A stretch of 64,000 nucleotides of DNA, taken from contig WION01000195.1 of NCBI GenBank assembly GCA_015039365.1, forward strand, positions 39,407 to 103,406, in the 5' to 3' direction. A model generated the notes under the pieces. That model was not told where the DNA came from and did no database searches. It saw only the letters and a list, made by a program, of their open reading frames with translations. This DNA is from Amanita rubescens (taxonomy: Eukaryota; Basidiomycota; Agaricomycetes; Agaricales; Amanitaceae). This document shows positions 33,147-45,400 of this stretch, one piece after another (positions within the stretch are counted from its first letter, which is position 1; every line of letters begins with the position of its first letter). The position numbers and the translations under genes are program-made.

Positions 33147-35713
33147 CTACTTCGCGACCGTGTTGATGTAGTCTTGAACACTAGTGTTGACCACTCCCCA
33201 CTGGATTATAACTTGTGGTTTGACGAAATCCAAAATACTTGGACCAGTCGGACCGTTCAGGACTTTGTAGAACGTGTCCAGTTTCGTTAGGGCGGTGGTA
33301 ATGTCCGACCAGATTAGAGATACTTTAGAGAGATTCTGAGCAATTTCTTGCATGGGCGTCAAAAGACTATAATCGAACATGTGAGTATAACGCCCATATC
33401 CCATAGGCATTATGTGCTTACGCCTCAAGCTTGCGTTTGGTTTCCTGAGCGACCTGGATGGATGCCTTCAGATCATTGATTGCCTCGGTAATCTAGTAAA
33501 TAGATGTAAGCGTCGACAACGATGAATTGGTTTACTCTAACCTGGCTAGACCCGATAGCTTCCCGCACGGCTAATCCACCGAGAACAGCTACGAACATTG
33601 GTCAGCTATTAGCTCGAGCTCTGCTCCTCTGGATGGCGTACCTCCGACAGCCAGGGCCAGTAACATGCCGACGCCAGGAAGAAAGACAGCGGCAGTGAAG
33701 GCAAGGAAGGCACCGAAGGCAAAAAGGCATGCATGCATCGTCATGTTCTTTTGCTCTTCGGTAAGATCGTCAATGCTGCGCTGCCATTTGCCGATATTGA
33801 AGTCACACTCGTTAATCTTCATCTTCACAAGGTTAATTGCGTTGTCCCAGTCGTTCTTCACCTCGGTGCTATTTATTACATAGGATCATATGTGAGATCA
33901 TCATCGTCATCATCTGCAACGGGAGATCACTCACGATCGCTTGGACAGCTCGGTTGCAGATTTGACGTATTCTGACACCAAGGGTGTGTTAGTTGCGAGG
34001 TACATGGACAACGAAATATCTCCAGCCGCAGTATTGGCTTGGTCATCGCGTTTCACAAACGGCAAAAGGGTCTGCTGAAGTACCGCGTATGCGGCGAAGA
34101 TTTCGAGCGACTGGCAGCGTGTCTTGTTGCAACTTGAGGTACTTTTCACGATAGTAGTTCATGACGATATATAAATTAGAGTCAGAGCCATCTATCGGAC
34201 TTGTACATAAGATTTGATCGAGGTATGGCGTCTGAAGGAGGGTCTATAAAAGGTAATAAATCAAATCAAGATACGTTCTGCGATCGCAAATATTCGATGC
34301 CTACGTTGAACTGATCTATGATTTTTCCAGTGCTGTCAGCGAGGTCCTCAAGTTTCTCCTGAGTGTCCAAGGGGGGACTGTAGAACCCGGGATTCAGCAC
34401 TGAAAATTGGGGGATCAAAACAGTTATCATACCCAATCACTTTCTCGATAACGTTGTCATCGTCCTTCCTATTAAGTGATTGAGATAATCACGGCAATAT
34501 ACAGACACCCGACAATACCCACAGGGCAGCGGCAATTCTAGACCTCAAATTACCGTGCGGAGAGAAGACCGGAGCACGACCGCCAAGAGCAGCAACCATT
34601 TTGTAGAGGCAAATTTCATGTTTAGTGATGGGAACTTTCGGGTTTGCGTTGAATTGGGTCGATCTAACCGCGTGCATTAATCGTCCGCTGTCTGTCTGCG
34701 TAAGAGCATTGGCGTATTCGTTGGCATCAGTGGCCACCCTTGCCCAAGGCCCTCGTGATTTGTTTAGATATGACCGGAGGAACCATCTCCGTCACTCCCG
34801 CAACAGTCCCCTGGCGAGCAGCAATGTCATCCCAAACGTTAAGCAGCTGTTGGGAATTCGTGATGACGACTGTAAGGCCTTTGCTCAGAGCAACGAGTTT
34901 AGTCCTGAGCAAGCTGATCTGATCGCGGAGGGCTTGGAGGGCGCTCAAGATCTGCGCTAGACGGCGACGATCTTCGAACAAGCTCTTGAAGGATCCGAAT
35001 ATGCTGCTGACATGTGACGCCGAGAAGGGCTGCGATTTGGACATCAGATTCTTCTGCACTCGAAGAAAGACTGTAAAGCGTCTGTCGTTAACGAAGTAAG
35101 CAAATTACCGATTATGATATTCGAACTTCGCTCACCTTGAGCACTTCCCATAGAGTAGCAATGATGTTCCTCTGAGCAAGAGCTTCACTTTGTTCCTGAA
35201 TTTGCGTGTCCAGATCATTAAGTTTTACCTGGAGATCTGCGGCGCGATCATTGATAGTTTCGACATATTGAGAAAACTACGGTGCGATAGTCCTTCAGCA
35301 AAGGGATGCGTGGTTAAACTAGTACCGACCGAAGAGAAAAATCGTTGATTAGTCTCGGAACCCGCCCTGGACTGGTCTGTGTAGCCAGTTGCAACGGGTT
35401 GCATCGTCATTACAAGGAGCTGGACTGGGATAGAGTCCAAGAGAGTGCTGAGCGCTGCGTCATAACTGATCACCTTGCGTGCAAGATCGACATTGATGTT
35501 GGTCATGTCTGAGAGTCGACTGTTACCGCTAGAAACTAGAGCGAACAAGTTGGTAGTGCTGTCCAAGACATCGCCAAAGGATATAGTGTCGAGGTTCGGG
35601 AAAACTAGCAGTTCGCGAAGTGCCTTGCGAGCAGCCAGGTAGTCAGGAGTAAACCTACTCAAAGAGCCGAGCTGGGCACCAGGACCAAGAGCTGTGAGGA
35701 GATGAGATACCAT
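33147..35713 (-). pseudogene. Two-unit helical membrane-active-like protein, paralogue of 37111-40680, with two frameshifts
   Basis: Ten exons can be followed on the minus strand: 35330-35713, 35136-35276, 34514-35053, 34433-34468, 34305-34377, 33935-34243, 33642-33868, 33542-33588, 33422-33492, 33147-33366. The phases agree everywhere if one surplus base is assumed near 34727 and another near 34110; that would give 681 residues, about twice 340. As printed, both shifts cut the frame. Features are long amphipathic helices, a very hydrophobic hairpin-like segment (about 33645-33760, ACLFAFGAFLAFTAAVF), and terminal helices with IIQWGVVNTSVQDYI matching the plus-strand paralogue. The layout (helical bundle with one hydrophobic hairpin) recalls alpha-pore-forming toxins, but that is inference. 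Its 3' end faces the true PIG-S gene. It may be a damaged gene or an assembly error. Confidence 0.6.
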
Positions 35714-37110
35714 ATTTCGCGAAATGTGTTGTAAGACGCAACTAGACCAGAATCCATTTTAAATCATAATTTGTCGGGGGTATGTTCAATCCGAGATTGT
35801 ACATTGCTCGGTCTCACGGAATCCACCCCTGACAGGCATAGGGAAAAGCACGAATGGGGTCTTCCAAGGCGAAGAGCTCGATTGGGTTTCAGGCGGCGTT
35901 CTATTTCAGATTGGGACTTCATTCGAAAACATCGGGGCAATGTTAAAAGACAGGCAGGGACAATATACGGTCGGTGCTACTCACAAGAAAGCCTCACATG
36001 ACATGGTTAAGTTTGTTTGACGGGCAAGGGCGCTGTTGGCGTTATCTTGCTAGACGCATCTCCAACAGACAGTATCCCCCAGTCCGCCAGAGATAAAATA
36101 TCCAAGCTCCAAGAATAGACTCCCCGACTGGTGCGGTTGCAAATCCGGACATTCGAGAAGCATTATTGATAGAAAGCGATGTCATAATCGCATGCCTGAT
36201 CAACATTGAGAAGCCATTGAGTTCCAGATCAGAGGAAACGACATCAAATAAGTTCAGAAAACTCGCTGCTGGTGATGAGGAAGATACGCACAATAAGAGC
36301 GTGTGATGAAAACACATAGATAGAGCAGGCTCGTGCAACGATCGGCAAGGTCAGATGTGGAAAGCAAGAACGGAATATTATGCTCGCCCGCAGGGAATCG
36401 GAATGCGGATTGCAGAGGTCAGTTGAGCAGGTAGCTCGAACAATTTTAATTATAATTGAAGCTTGACATAAGATAATTGAAACTTGACATGGTGAACGAT
36501 AGAATGATCGACCGCTGGTGATCGTAAAAGAGCAGAGGCAAATGAGAAGTGCCAAGCGCGGCGGAGAACGAACTGACATTTATTTTTACTATTTAGAGCG
36601 CCCACAGTCGCGATAGACCAGGTGTCCGTTTTTGATGGCGCAATTCTCACTAAACTTAACCTTCATGTAGCTTGTAATTTACTAGAATCGAAGGTCTGCG
36701 GTAGGACATGGCTGTGTACGCGACGTCGGGCGAATGAAAGGACCGTAATACGATGATACCTCCGGACGCACACCTGGTATGCTTCCAATCGAACATACTA
36801 TGACGGTGCCCGTGGCGACTTTACTTTACTCTCACTAGAAGGTGCATTACGCGTAATATACGCGATAGAGGGAGTAGTGCTCGTTACAGTCTTGAGGTGA
36901 GTATCGTGTTTGCACAAAGCATTTCACAGTGTGACACGCGAAATGCGATAGACTCAATCGGATGCACGCAAGGAACGGTAATCTTAGAAAATCATGAAGT
37001 AACGCTCAATCCGTAATGTGACCGCATCCGTGCGAGGCAGGATCGTATCTGCATGCAGTATAAAGGGCCCAGTCCCCAGGCTATGTCCCACCCATCGTCT
37101 CCTCACTGAA
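35714..37110. promoter_or_regulatory. Shared divergent promoter region of the helical-protein pair
   Basis: About 1.4 kb between two head-to-head ATGs. Short open frames are not protein-like. A TATA-like TATAAAG lies at 37059-37065, about 46 bp before the ATG at 37111. I see no inverted copy of one half in the other. Confidence 0.5.
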
Positions 37111-40100
37111 ATGGCTACCTTCGACTACTCTTCTTTCCTTCCAGGCAATCTCGAACCTGCCCTGCAAGAATTGACCAAGGTTTACAAGAATAACACAGAT
37201 GACCTCACCAATGCATTTTTCCAGACTCCCTTACCAGGTGTCCACACGTCGGCACGTACGTATCCAATCAGCGGCCAATACAGTGATTCATACTAATCCA
37301 ATCTCTGTCCCTACTACAGCGGACATCATTGGCGCGAAAAACCTAGGCTTCAAAGTTGCCTTGCGCTCTGTGCCTTCTGTTCGTAATGTCGTGGCATATG
37401 CTGAACTCCTTGTCACCATGGTCCCTGTGATAACCGACCGCGATACCCTTACCACCATCTTATTGCCCAATGCTTCTTCATGGAAGATCTTGGAGACATC
37501 TGACCTCTCTGACATGAACGAGGTTCGTCACCCTAATCCAGCCTCAGAACAGCGCTTAACTTTCCATCAGGAATACAGGCTAAAGTTTATTGATTACCTG
37601 CATATCTTAGATCCGATGATCGACGGCTTGAACAATTTCCTGACAGAACTGGAAAACATCGACAAGGCATACCCTCCATGCTTGGTTCAAGCAGACCTTA
37701 TTTGACACCCTCAGGCCCATTCTGTCCTTCGCAAACTTCCGTCCTGGTATTGAAGGCCAATCCTATATTAGCGGGTATTCTTGGATTACCTCTTAGCACG
37801 GTGAACACACCACTGAACGAGGTCCTTTTCCCCTTCTTCCCTGTCTCTCCCGACCCGAAGGTTGTGATCGCAGAAGCCGTTCAGGCAAACCTTGTTGATG
37901 CCATCACAAATTACGGGCAGCTCATTCGCGATCTCATTCCCCTTTTTGAACCGTTCCAAGCTGCCTGCATTACCGTTTCACAAGAGCAAGCTGCCGTTGC
38001 TCCTCGCATCAAGGATAATGCTCCCGGACCCGAGCCAACCACTGCTGACAAGTGCCTGGCAGCCTGGAATGACGCTCAGAATGCCGGAAATGATTTCATC
38101 AACTACGTTTCTGGAGGTTCTTCGGCTAAAGCAGAGTCCGAGAAGTCCATTCGTTTTAAAACATCAGCTGCGCAAGCGGGGCCAATGGGAGACGTCACCG
38201 AAACTTTCGGACCTCCGTCATATGCATCTGTGGCGCTCCCGGAAATGAGCGCTACCACAGGCCAAATTGTTGCTAACTTTAACACAATCCTGACGCAACC
38301 TTTTATTGAGTAAGTATAATGTTTCCTTGTACGTTAACAACCTAACTCGAATCCCTTTGCTAGCCAATTGAAGGTTACTGACAAGAATGGCTCAGAGATT
38401 GCCATGTCTACTGTTATGTTAACATGCAAGAAGAAGTATGAAACGCTTCAAGGCGTGACCGTCGACATTGTAAGGGAGCTGGATGCGTATGCGCTACTGC
38501 AAAAGGTATAAAGACAGCCTATATCCTGCATATCTTTTCTGACCCAATCTTTCGACAGCTTGTCTTACCCGCAGTTGATAAACCAGAAGGATTGACACTA
38601 CAAGATTTCTTGACCACTAACCTTCCGCTTGTTATGGTTTGTCGCTTATTGGCCTGTTCAAGGAGCCAGATCAATATTTTTTTCTCTAGAAATACGGAAA
38701 GGATGCCAAGAAAATAGCGGCTGACACTCAAGCACTACTGATTGACTTTCAAGGATGGTTAGATGTTCTCATTAAAAATATTGAAGAAGTGGGTGACCCC
38801 TCGCGTTACGGGAGTGTAGTTGAAATATCTACCAGATCAACAAATCCATTGCCGAAAACAAAGAGGCTCTCGACGAAGCTCAAAGAGAATACGATTCAGC
38901 CACAGCGAGCGCTATCATAGAAGGGATCCTTGGAGTTGTCTTCACCGCTATTGCGATTGCTGGATTAGTTGCTGGTCAAGGAGAGCTCGCCATTGAGATG
39001 GGTATTGAAGCGGGAACAAACTTTATCGAGATGATTCGCGATGCGGTTACCGCAGGGAAACTTGCCATGTATGTATTCACATGCCACCACCATTCTACCT
39101 ATGGTGACCCTGCATTTTACTCAACAGCGTCATCGGCCGCCTCCAGAATGTCATAGCGACATCAGAGAGAACTCGCGACCAGTTGAAGGTGATCATCCCG
39201 CTGTTCACCACCATCATCGACCTTATGGGTATAATCCACACGGTATGGGACGCAATTACCGGAGACCTGAACAATGTTCAGGATAATTACGAGTTGTGGT
39301 GAGTATATGCGCTACTATCGATCGGCATTTCACAAAAGACCTGATAGGAACAACCCACGATACTTCACTTCGGCATCGCTCAAGGGTGCTTTGGACAACT
39401 GGGAAGACGTCATCGCACAGTGCGAGATATATATCTCCATTGTGGCTGGCGGCGGCACCTCGATTGTGAAAGAATTCAAAGCCACAGCGCAATTGCGACC
39501 GCACACGAAACTGAACGTACAACCACCGGCAAATGATGAGCCACCTCCACCATACGAAGTTGCTGTCCTTCCCGGCCATCACGCTATTCTTGGTCAGGAG
39601 CTAAGTGTAAAGCACCGAGTAGGGATGTTCAAGGCGTTAGCGCAATCCGATGACGTCAATCGGCTAATCGCAGCGTTTTCTCCCTCCGTCGTAGTCGTCG
39701 GAGTGAATCGGTCTCAGCTCACTACTGCTGCTACCGGTTATCAATGGATAGCAGACAACATCAGGTATCGTCGCCGCTCTCAATAATAGCAAAGGTCTCG
39801 GCTAACATAATGTTCAAAGGAACTTGTACAGCGATTCTGCAGATGAAGCAGAAAGCCTTGTTGTTACTATCAATACTCTTTTGATTCCATCCTTGAACAC
39901 AGCTGTCGAGTTCTACATCAAGTTTGCAGCAGATCAGGAGGATCCGTTCTCCGGCGGTACTTCAAAGGAGGCATTGGAGGCCCTCATTCGTGAACGCTCG
40001 ACTCAACTAAGCGAGGGGACTGAACATGCAACTGCTGCCGAGTCTGTCTTTATGAAGTTCAGAACTGATGCGCAAGGGTCGCTGAACACTGTAAGTATAC

Positions 40101-40680
40101 TAAATTCGATGCGGTCATTAGCTGAACACAATTCTTCAATAGCTTATTCGCCATTTGGGTGAATTGAACCTGCAGCTGTCGTCCAAGGAAGGTACAATGC
40201 GCGACTTGGAAGCAGACTACGCCAAGTGGAGCTGGGTTCTCGTACGTTCACACTTTCGATACAAGCTCTCCCATATACTCAAGTTTCTCTTGACAGTATT
40301 GGCCATTCCCACCTGGTGTCGGTGAGTCGAGGTCCACCTCGAATGATGAGGCACAACCTGAATAAACTTCCCTAGGTCAAATCATCTATGTGATCATAGA
40401 TTCCATTAAGAAGACGACTGACGAGCTCAATAGCCTCAGAAATGATATAAACAGGCTGCAACAAGCTCAAGCACAGGTTGCCAATGTGCAACAGGTTTCG
40501 GATAGTATTGGTGAGATGACAAGCACGCTGAGCCAAAGTTGGTCGCAGTTGACAACCAAGACGGACGACTTGAGCACACTGGTGAAGGCGGTCGTGATTA
40601 CACCCGAAGTTGCGCAGGCCGTCCTTCCTGTTGTGCGAGCGAAGTGGCAAACATTGTCAGCTAGTTTAAGTTATTGGTAG
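37111..40680 (+). CDS. Three-unit helical protein with hydrophobic segments; possible alpha-pore-forming-type protein
   Basis: Fourteen exons: 37111-37255, 37320-37522, 37571-37684, 37756-38309, 38364-38505, 38559-38636, 38690-38788, 38836-39068, 39128-39298, 39348-39764, 39820-40090, 40143-40241, 40296-40316, 40375-40680 (950 aa, exact frame, no stops). The sequence is nearly all helix with heptad-like patterns. Three units end in a similar helix: Trp258 (AAWNDAQNAGNDFINYV), Trp598 (DNWEDVIAQCEIYI) and Trp940 (AKWQTLSASLSYW), spaced 340 and 342 residues. Each unit has one hydrophobic stretch: residues about 155-180, 471-492 (AIIEGILGVVFTAIAIAGLVAG), and about 840-860 (WSWVLYWPFPPG). NTILTQPF and NTLLIPSL recur at unit starts. 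No signal peptide. A helical bundle with a hydrophobic hairpin is the plan of ClyA/Nhe-like pore formers, so cytotoxic or defence roles are possible but unproven. Donors of introns 3 and 13 are weak. Confidence 0.65.
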
Positions 40681-40860
40681 AGGTGCACTTCATAGTGAAA
40701 CCGTTGGAATATGCCATGTTACCCTGAATATGTACTTCTGATGTATTATCAAAGTTTGTGAATGAAAACGATTCCAGAATTGTTTCTGAACTTGAACCTC
40801 ACCAAGTCATGGTCGACGATCTTTTATTATCCGCCATACGATAGTACAGGCTTCGGACCG

Positions 40861-42187
40861 TGCACAAAACAGCTTACGTCTACCCGTACGCCTTCACTTC
40901 GAAAAATCTCCTGTAAACCTTTATGTCAACCTGGACTCAGGCATCTCAGATGCTACCTACACCGTACGCGACCATCCACAGACCTCCATCTCCGGAAGAA
41001 TTCTACGCTGTCCTCCATCCAACGCCGCAGATATCTTGGCTTCCCTCTCAGTGGCCCCCTCTTCGTCTTCGACAGACTCTGAACAACGCGTCGTGCAGTA
41101 CTCGCCCAGGTACCGACTGGCTCTTAGTCTATTAAACGAGGACGCAGCCGCGGGAAGCCCCGTCCTTGGCTGGGAGATAACCAATGCCATCCAACGTAGG
41201 TTCATACTTCTCCGCCAGATCTTGTTTTACCCGTCACTCCACCAGGGTACCTGTCGCCCATCCTCGACCAACTCTCACCTCTGCACAACTTTACAATCGA
41301 AAGCCAAGTCCATTCCACGCACCGCTGGCTTTCAAGCCCAGTGAATTACCGGACGGAACCTTTGGTCTCACTCAAGAACAGCTCACCATTTTTGTTAACT
41401 CGGCTGAATGGTCTTTATGTAGTACTTCTCTCTCCAGAATTCCACGGGCAAACGCTGATAGTCATCCCAGCTTCCAGCGCTTCAAATGACCCCGTGCTTC
41501 ATTTTGTCTTGTTCGTTCCCTCACTGAACCGATCTCCACCACGCATCCTCAATCCAGATAACACCCCATCTTCATCTAATGCGTTGTCCCTATCCGATCT
41601 TGAAACCGTGTTCAAATCCTTCGCTGCCCAACTATTAATCCTCCTCGGTGCTCCTCGGTTACCTCCAAATGTGGCAAGGTCACCAACAGAAACAGCCATA
41701 CTGACGGACTGGCAACTCGATGCACTCATGCGTCGTCGAGCTCTTGAAAATGCGGAGAGAGCAAAGGATACTCTGCACAGCATCGTCAAGCTCATGGACG
41801 GAATTCTTTTGGTAAAGACGTTCGGAATGACGTGGTCAATGCTCTAAATGAGCTGGACGAGGTAACGAGCCAAGAATTCTTTGAGCCTGTCATCATGATC
41901 TCACTCTTCGTTACAAGATGTATGCGCTGTCGAATGTCTCGTTGAAGAACACTCTACGCCATTCGGCTCAAGCGCTTGCACTTGCCTCACGGGCCTTCTT
42001 CAACCCCGGTATGCTCCCCTTGCTCTACTTTCCTGCAGAACACAAGTATGCGGTGTACACATTGCTCTTTGCTAGTGCCATGATCCCTATGGTAGTCACG
42101 GCCCTTCGAGAATTCAAGGCCTGGAGAATGGAGAGAAGAGCACAGTCATGACATATACTCACATGTGTATAATACATACATACCACC
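40861..42187 (+). pseudogene. Truncated duplicate of the PIG-S gene
   Basis: Starts inside PIG-S exon 1 (no start codon, first membrane helix missing) and keeps the intron positions, so it arose from genomic DNA and not from mRNA. Relative to the source it lacks about 30 bp near 40918 (with a TAA created), about 58 bp near 41585 that encoded the LLPQWGT block, and about 10 bp near 41808, and has a 3-bp insertion near 41049. The rest is about 95 percent identical by eye, implying a recent event. Its right border coincides with the start of an AT-rich block. Confidence 0.9.
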
Positions 42188-42412
42188 AACTTAGATTAGC
42201 ACATCCTACTTTTGAATTCACACCAAAGTCTCAAATCAAAATCTGTGCCCAAAGGGGACTCAATGAAATACTATATGTACATTGGAATGTGGGCATCAAA
42301 ATGGAAGGCATAGTAGTAGAAACAGAAGCTTGATATAAAACTGTATGAGAGCACTGAACAAACACTAGCAGGAAACTCACAGGCATGTATCAGTATAGTA
42401 AATGTCCTATAT

Positions 42413-42428
42413 CACACACACACACACA
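42413..42428. repeat. (CA)8 microsatellite
   Basis: Eight CA dinucleotides in the AT-rich DNA between the PIG-S duplicate and the GTPase gene. Confidence 0.95.
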
Positions 42429-42480
42429 TGTGTAAGTTTTGTATCTTGAAACTGGTAATTAAAGTACAAAGGCTCACCAT

Positions 42481-45400
42481 CAGATATGGGTAATGTGATC
42501 ATAGAGGAACTCAAACAAATCCTTGTCATCAGATGGCATGCACTCTGAAGAAATCTGACTCTTTATTTTCTCCACATAGTCCTGTCCCCTGAACAAACCC
42601 AGTGCATCCATGATTGCATTCCTGAATGGTTTCATTATCCAAAATGACAACTTGGCAATGACATTGATTGCTTTTAGTATGGTGTTAGTAGCCAGGAGAA
42701 ACAAATGATAAAAAACATACTTACCAACTAATATTTGGCAAGATGTAGGCTGATTACAAATATGAATTCTGTTTAGTTGGGGAGCATTGAGGAGTAACTC
42801 TTACATTTTCTGAGAATTTTGTGGAATCATCTCCAAACAAAGTAAGGAGCTCAGCCTGACAATGGTGATTATGAGCAAAATTTAACTCTATAGTTAACAT
42901 ACAAGCTGGAAAGAGGGGTAAGGCAAAGCTGTCAGAGGAGTGGCTGCCTTGGTATCTCACAATCTGCATTTGGTAGAGATAGTAAGACAGCAAAAATGGT
43001 TATATGTTTCTCACTTGCTGTTAAGCTCTTGTCACAGTCTTACACAGAGAAAGTAAAGAGTCTTGCTTACTTCCTGCATTGGATGAAATATGGTGGGGTC
43101 ACCCAACAGGGAGCTAATGTAACTTACTGACTGTTGGAAATAATTGAGCTGAATATCTGGTCAGTGTATTGCTAATGTTACTCACTTCCTGTTAGTCAAA
43201 AAATGGAATGTTAGTAGACTTTGTGGAAGTGACAATGTGTCTACACACTTTCTGATCTTCATAAGTTTTAGGGTAGAATGACCATGTTTCAACTCACTCT
43301 CTTCAAGGTTTTCAAAATTTGTGAGGGTGTCATGAAAAAATAGTGGGCTCTCACTCACAGGCTATTAGTTAAGAAACAAGGTGATATCAATTGTGGGGAG
43401 CAAACACAAATTGACACACCTCCTGTCAGTCAGAGAAAGATATTTTAAAGCCATTTTGCAGAAGCAGTGAAGGTTCACTTACAAACTGTTGGTGGGAGGG
43501 TAGAATAAATGAGATTGTTTAAGAATTAATTTAGGAATGCTCACTTCCTTTTGATCATAGAATAAGATGTGACAAGACTGCAGTCAAGTGAAGTGCAACT
43601 TACTTCCTGTTGTACATTGGATGAGATGGACTACTCTACAAAATACGGATGCTACTCACTTCCTATTTCCATGTTTGAGGTGATGTGAGATTGCTTCACA
43701 AAAAGCTAAAAATATCACACACATCCTGTTGTTCACATGAGTGATGTACCAATTATTTTACATGAAAATTGTAGGTCACCCACTCTCTGTCATTGAGGGA
43801 TAAGAAATATATAATCAAACCACAGGATGAATGAATGTCACTCACTCTCTACGTATTTATTGAGAGTTGATGAATCACCTGGTAGAAAAGATGTAGTTAC
43901 TCACAAACTGTTGGTTTGTTGTGAGATTAATGAGAATTTCAGAAATGCACAACACACTCACCAGCTATGTATAGCATGACCCATGGAATAAGATTTAACG
44001 AATCATGAGATCATCTATCAGAAAATGAAAGGGACACTCACTGTCTAGTCACAGGATAGACATGATAATATGGTCCAACTTGTAGCTTCTCTCACCTCCT
44101 GTTATTATAAGATACTATGTTAATGTTACTTCAAGGGAAATGAGAAGTGTCACTCACAAACTGTTGATGGTCAATTGAATATAGTTCTTGGAGGATAAAG
44201 TAATAGCTCCACTCACTTCCTATGGATAATAAATAATGAGATGCAATTGAACTACTTGGCCAACAGCAGAGAATTGAAGTATTGCTCACAGGCTATTGTC
44301 CTTGGAATAAATATGCAAAGTAAAAAGATGCATATCTGCTCACTTTCTGTTGGGCATGGAATTGATGCAGTGAGAGTGAAAAGAAGTTCAAATTCACTCA
44401 CTCTCTGTTGACCATGGATGAGAATCCTAGGAGAAAGGAGTGAACTACTATCTCTTACCCTCTATTAGTCATTCATGTGAGATGTAATGAGATTGCAGGA
44501 AGAATACCAGTAATACTCACTGTCTGTTATACATTGGGATATGATAACATCTCTGGTGAAAAATGTCACTCACTTCCTGTTTAGCAGTGAGATGTGACAA
44601 GAACAGGACAGCTGTATCACCCACAAACTATTGGTCATATGATGATAAATGGGTTTGCCTTGTAGAACAAAAACAAGCTCACTCACAAGCTGTCATTGGT
44701 TATATGTTATTGATGTGACAAGGAGCATCCAGACATCACTCACAGGCTGCCGATCATAGAAGAAAATCCAATAACACTCTTGGGAAAAGAAATGTAACTC
44801 ACTATCTTTGGTCATGAAGTAGGATACAATCAAGATAAATTAAGATGTTTAGTGTCTGACCTTCTGTTGGTCATGATATGTAATATGATATGCAAGAGTT
44901 AAGTTCCAAACAAAAATCTTGCTTACTCTCTGTGGTAAATAATAATGTGATGACCCTGCCTTGGAAAAAAGGTAAAGTAAAAGTTGCTCACTGTCTGTTC
45001 ATCATTTTATGAGATATTGTGGGATTAAGTTGAGCAGTGGCCATCAGGAAGCAAGAAATATCGCCCACTCTCTGTCAGTTATAAGATAATAAATGATAAG
45101 AGTGCCAGACAAAAAGGGCAGTGTTACTTACAAACTGTTAATCACAGGTATTAAGGATCAGCAAAATAATTACAATCTGACACACTTTCTGCAGATTTTG
45201 TTATGAGAATTGACAAGACAGCATAGGATAAGAGAATATTACTTGCCTTCTGTTGGTCACAAGTATTGAAGTAAGACATGTGAAGAGATCAGTGGTGGGA
45301 AAACTGAAGCCTGTGACCCACATACTATCACATCACAACTCAGATAAGATGCCATGAAGTTACTGAACATAGTTTACTCACAGACTGTCAGCCATGATCA

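Noticed and set aside
33956..34200. Frame break near 34110 explained by an intron
   Set aside because: No GT-AG pair there restores phase while keeping the residues that match the paralogue; a single surplus base does.
37685..37755. Alternative exon reading with a FKQTLFDTLRPILSF-like peptide inside intron 3 of the three-unit gene
   Set aside because: It looks protein-like, but using it breaks the phase with both neighbouring exons; skipping it gives an exact 950-codon frame. It could still be a remnant or an alternative exon.
40923..42151. PIG-S duplicate as a second working gene
   Set aside because: No start or first membrane helix, a new stop, and internal deletions of about 58 and 10 bp that change frame.
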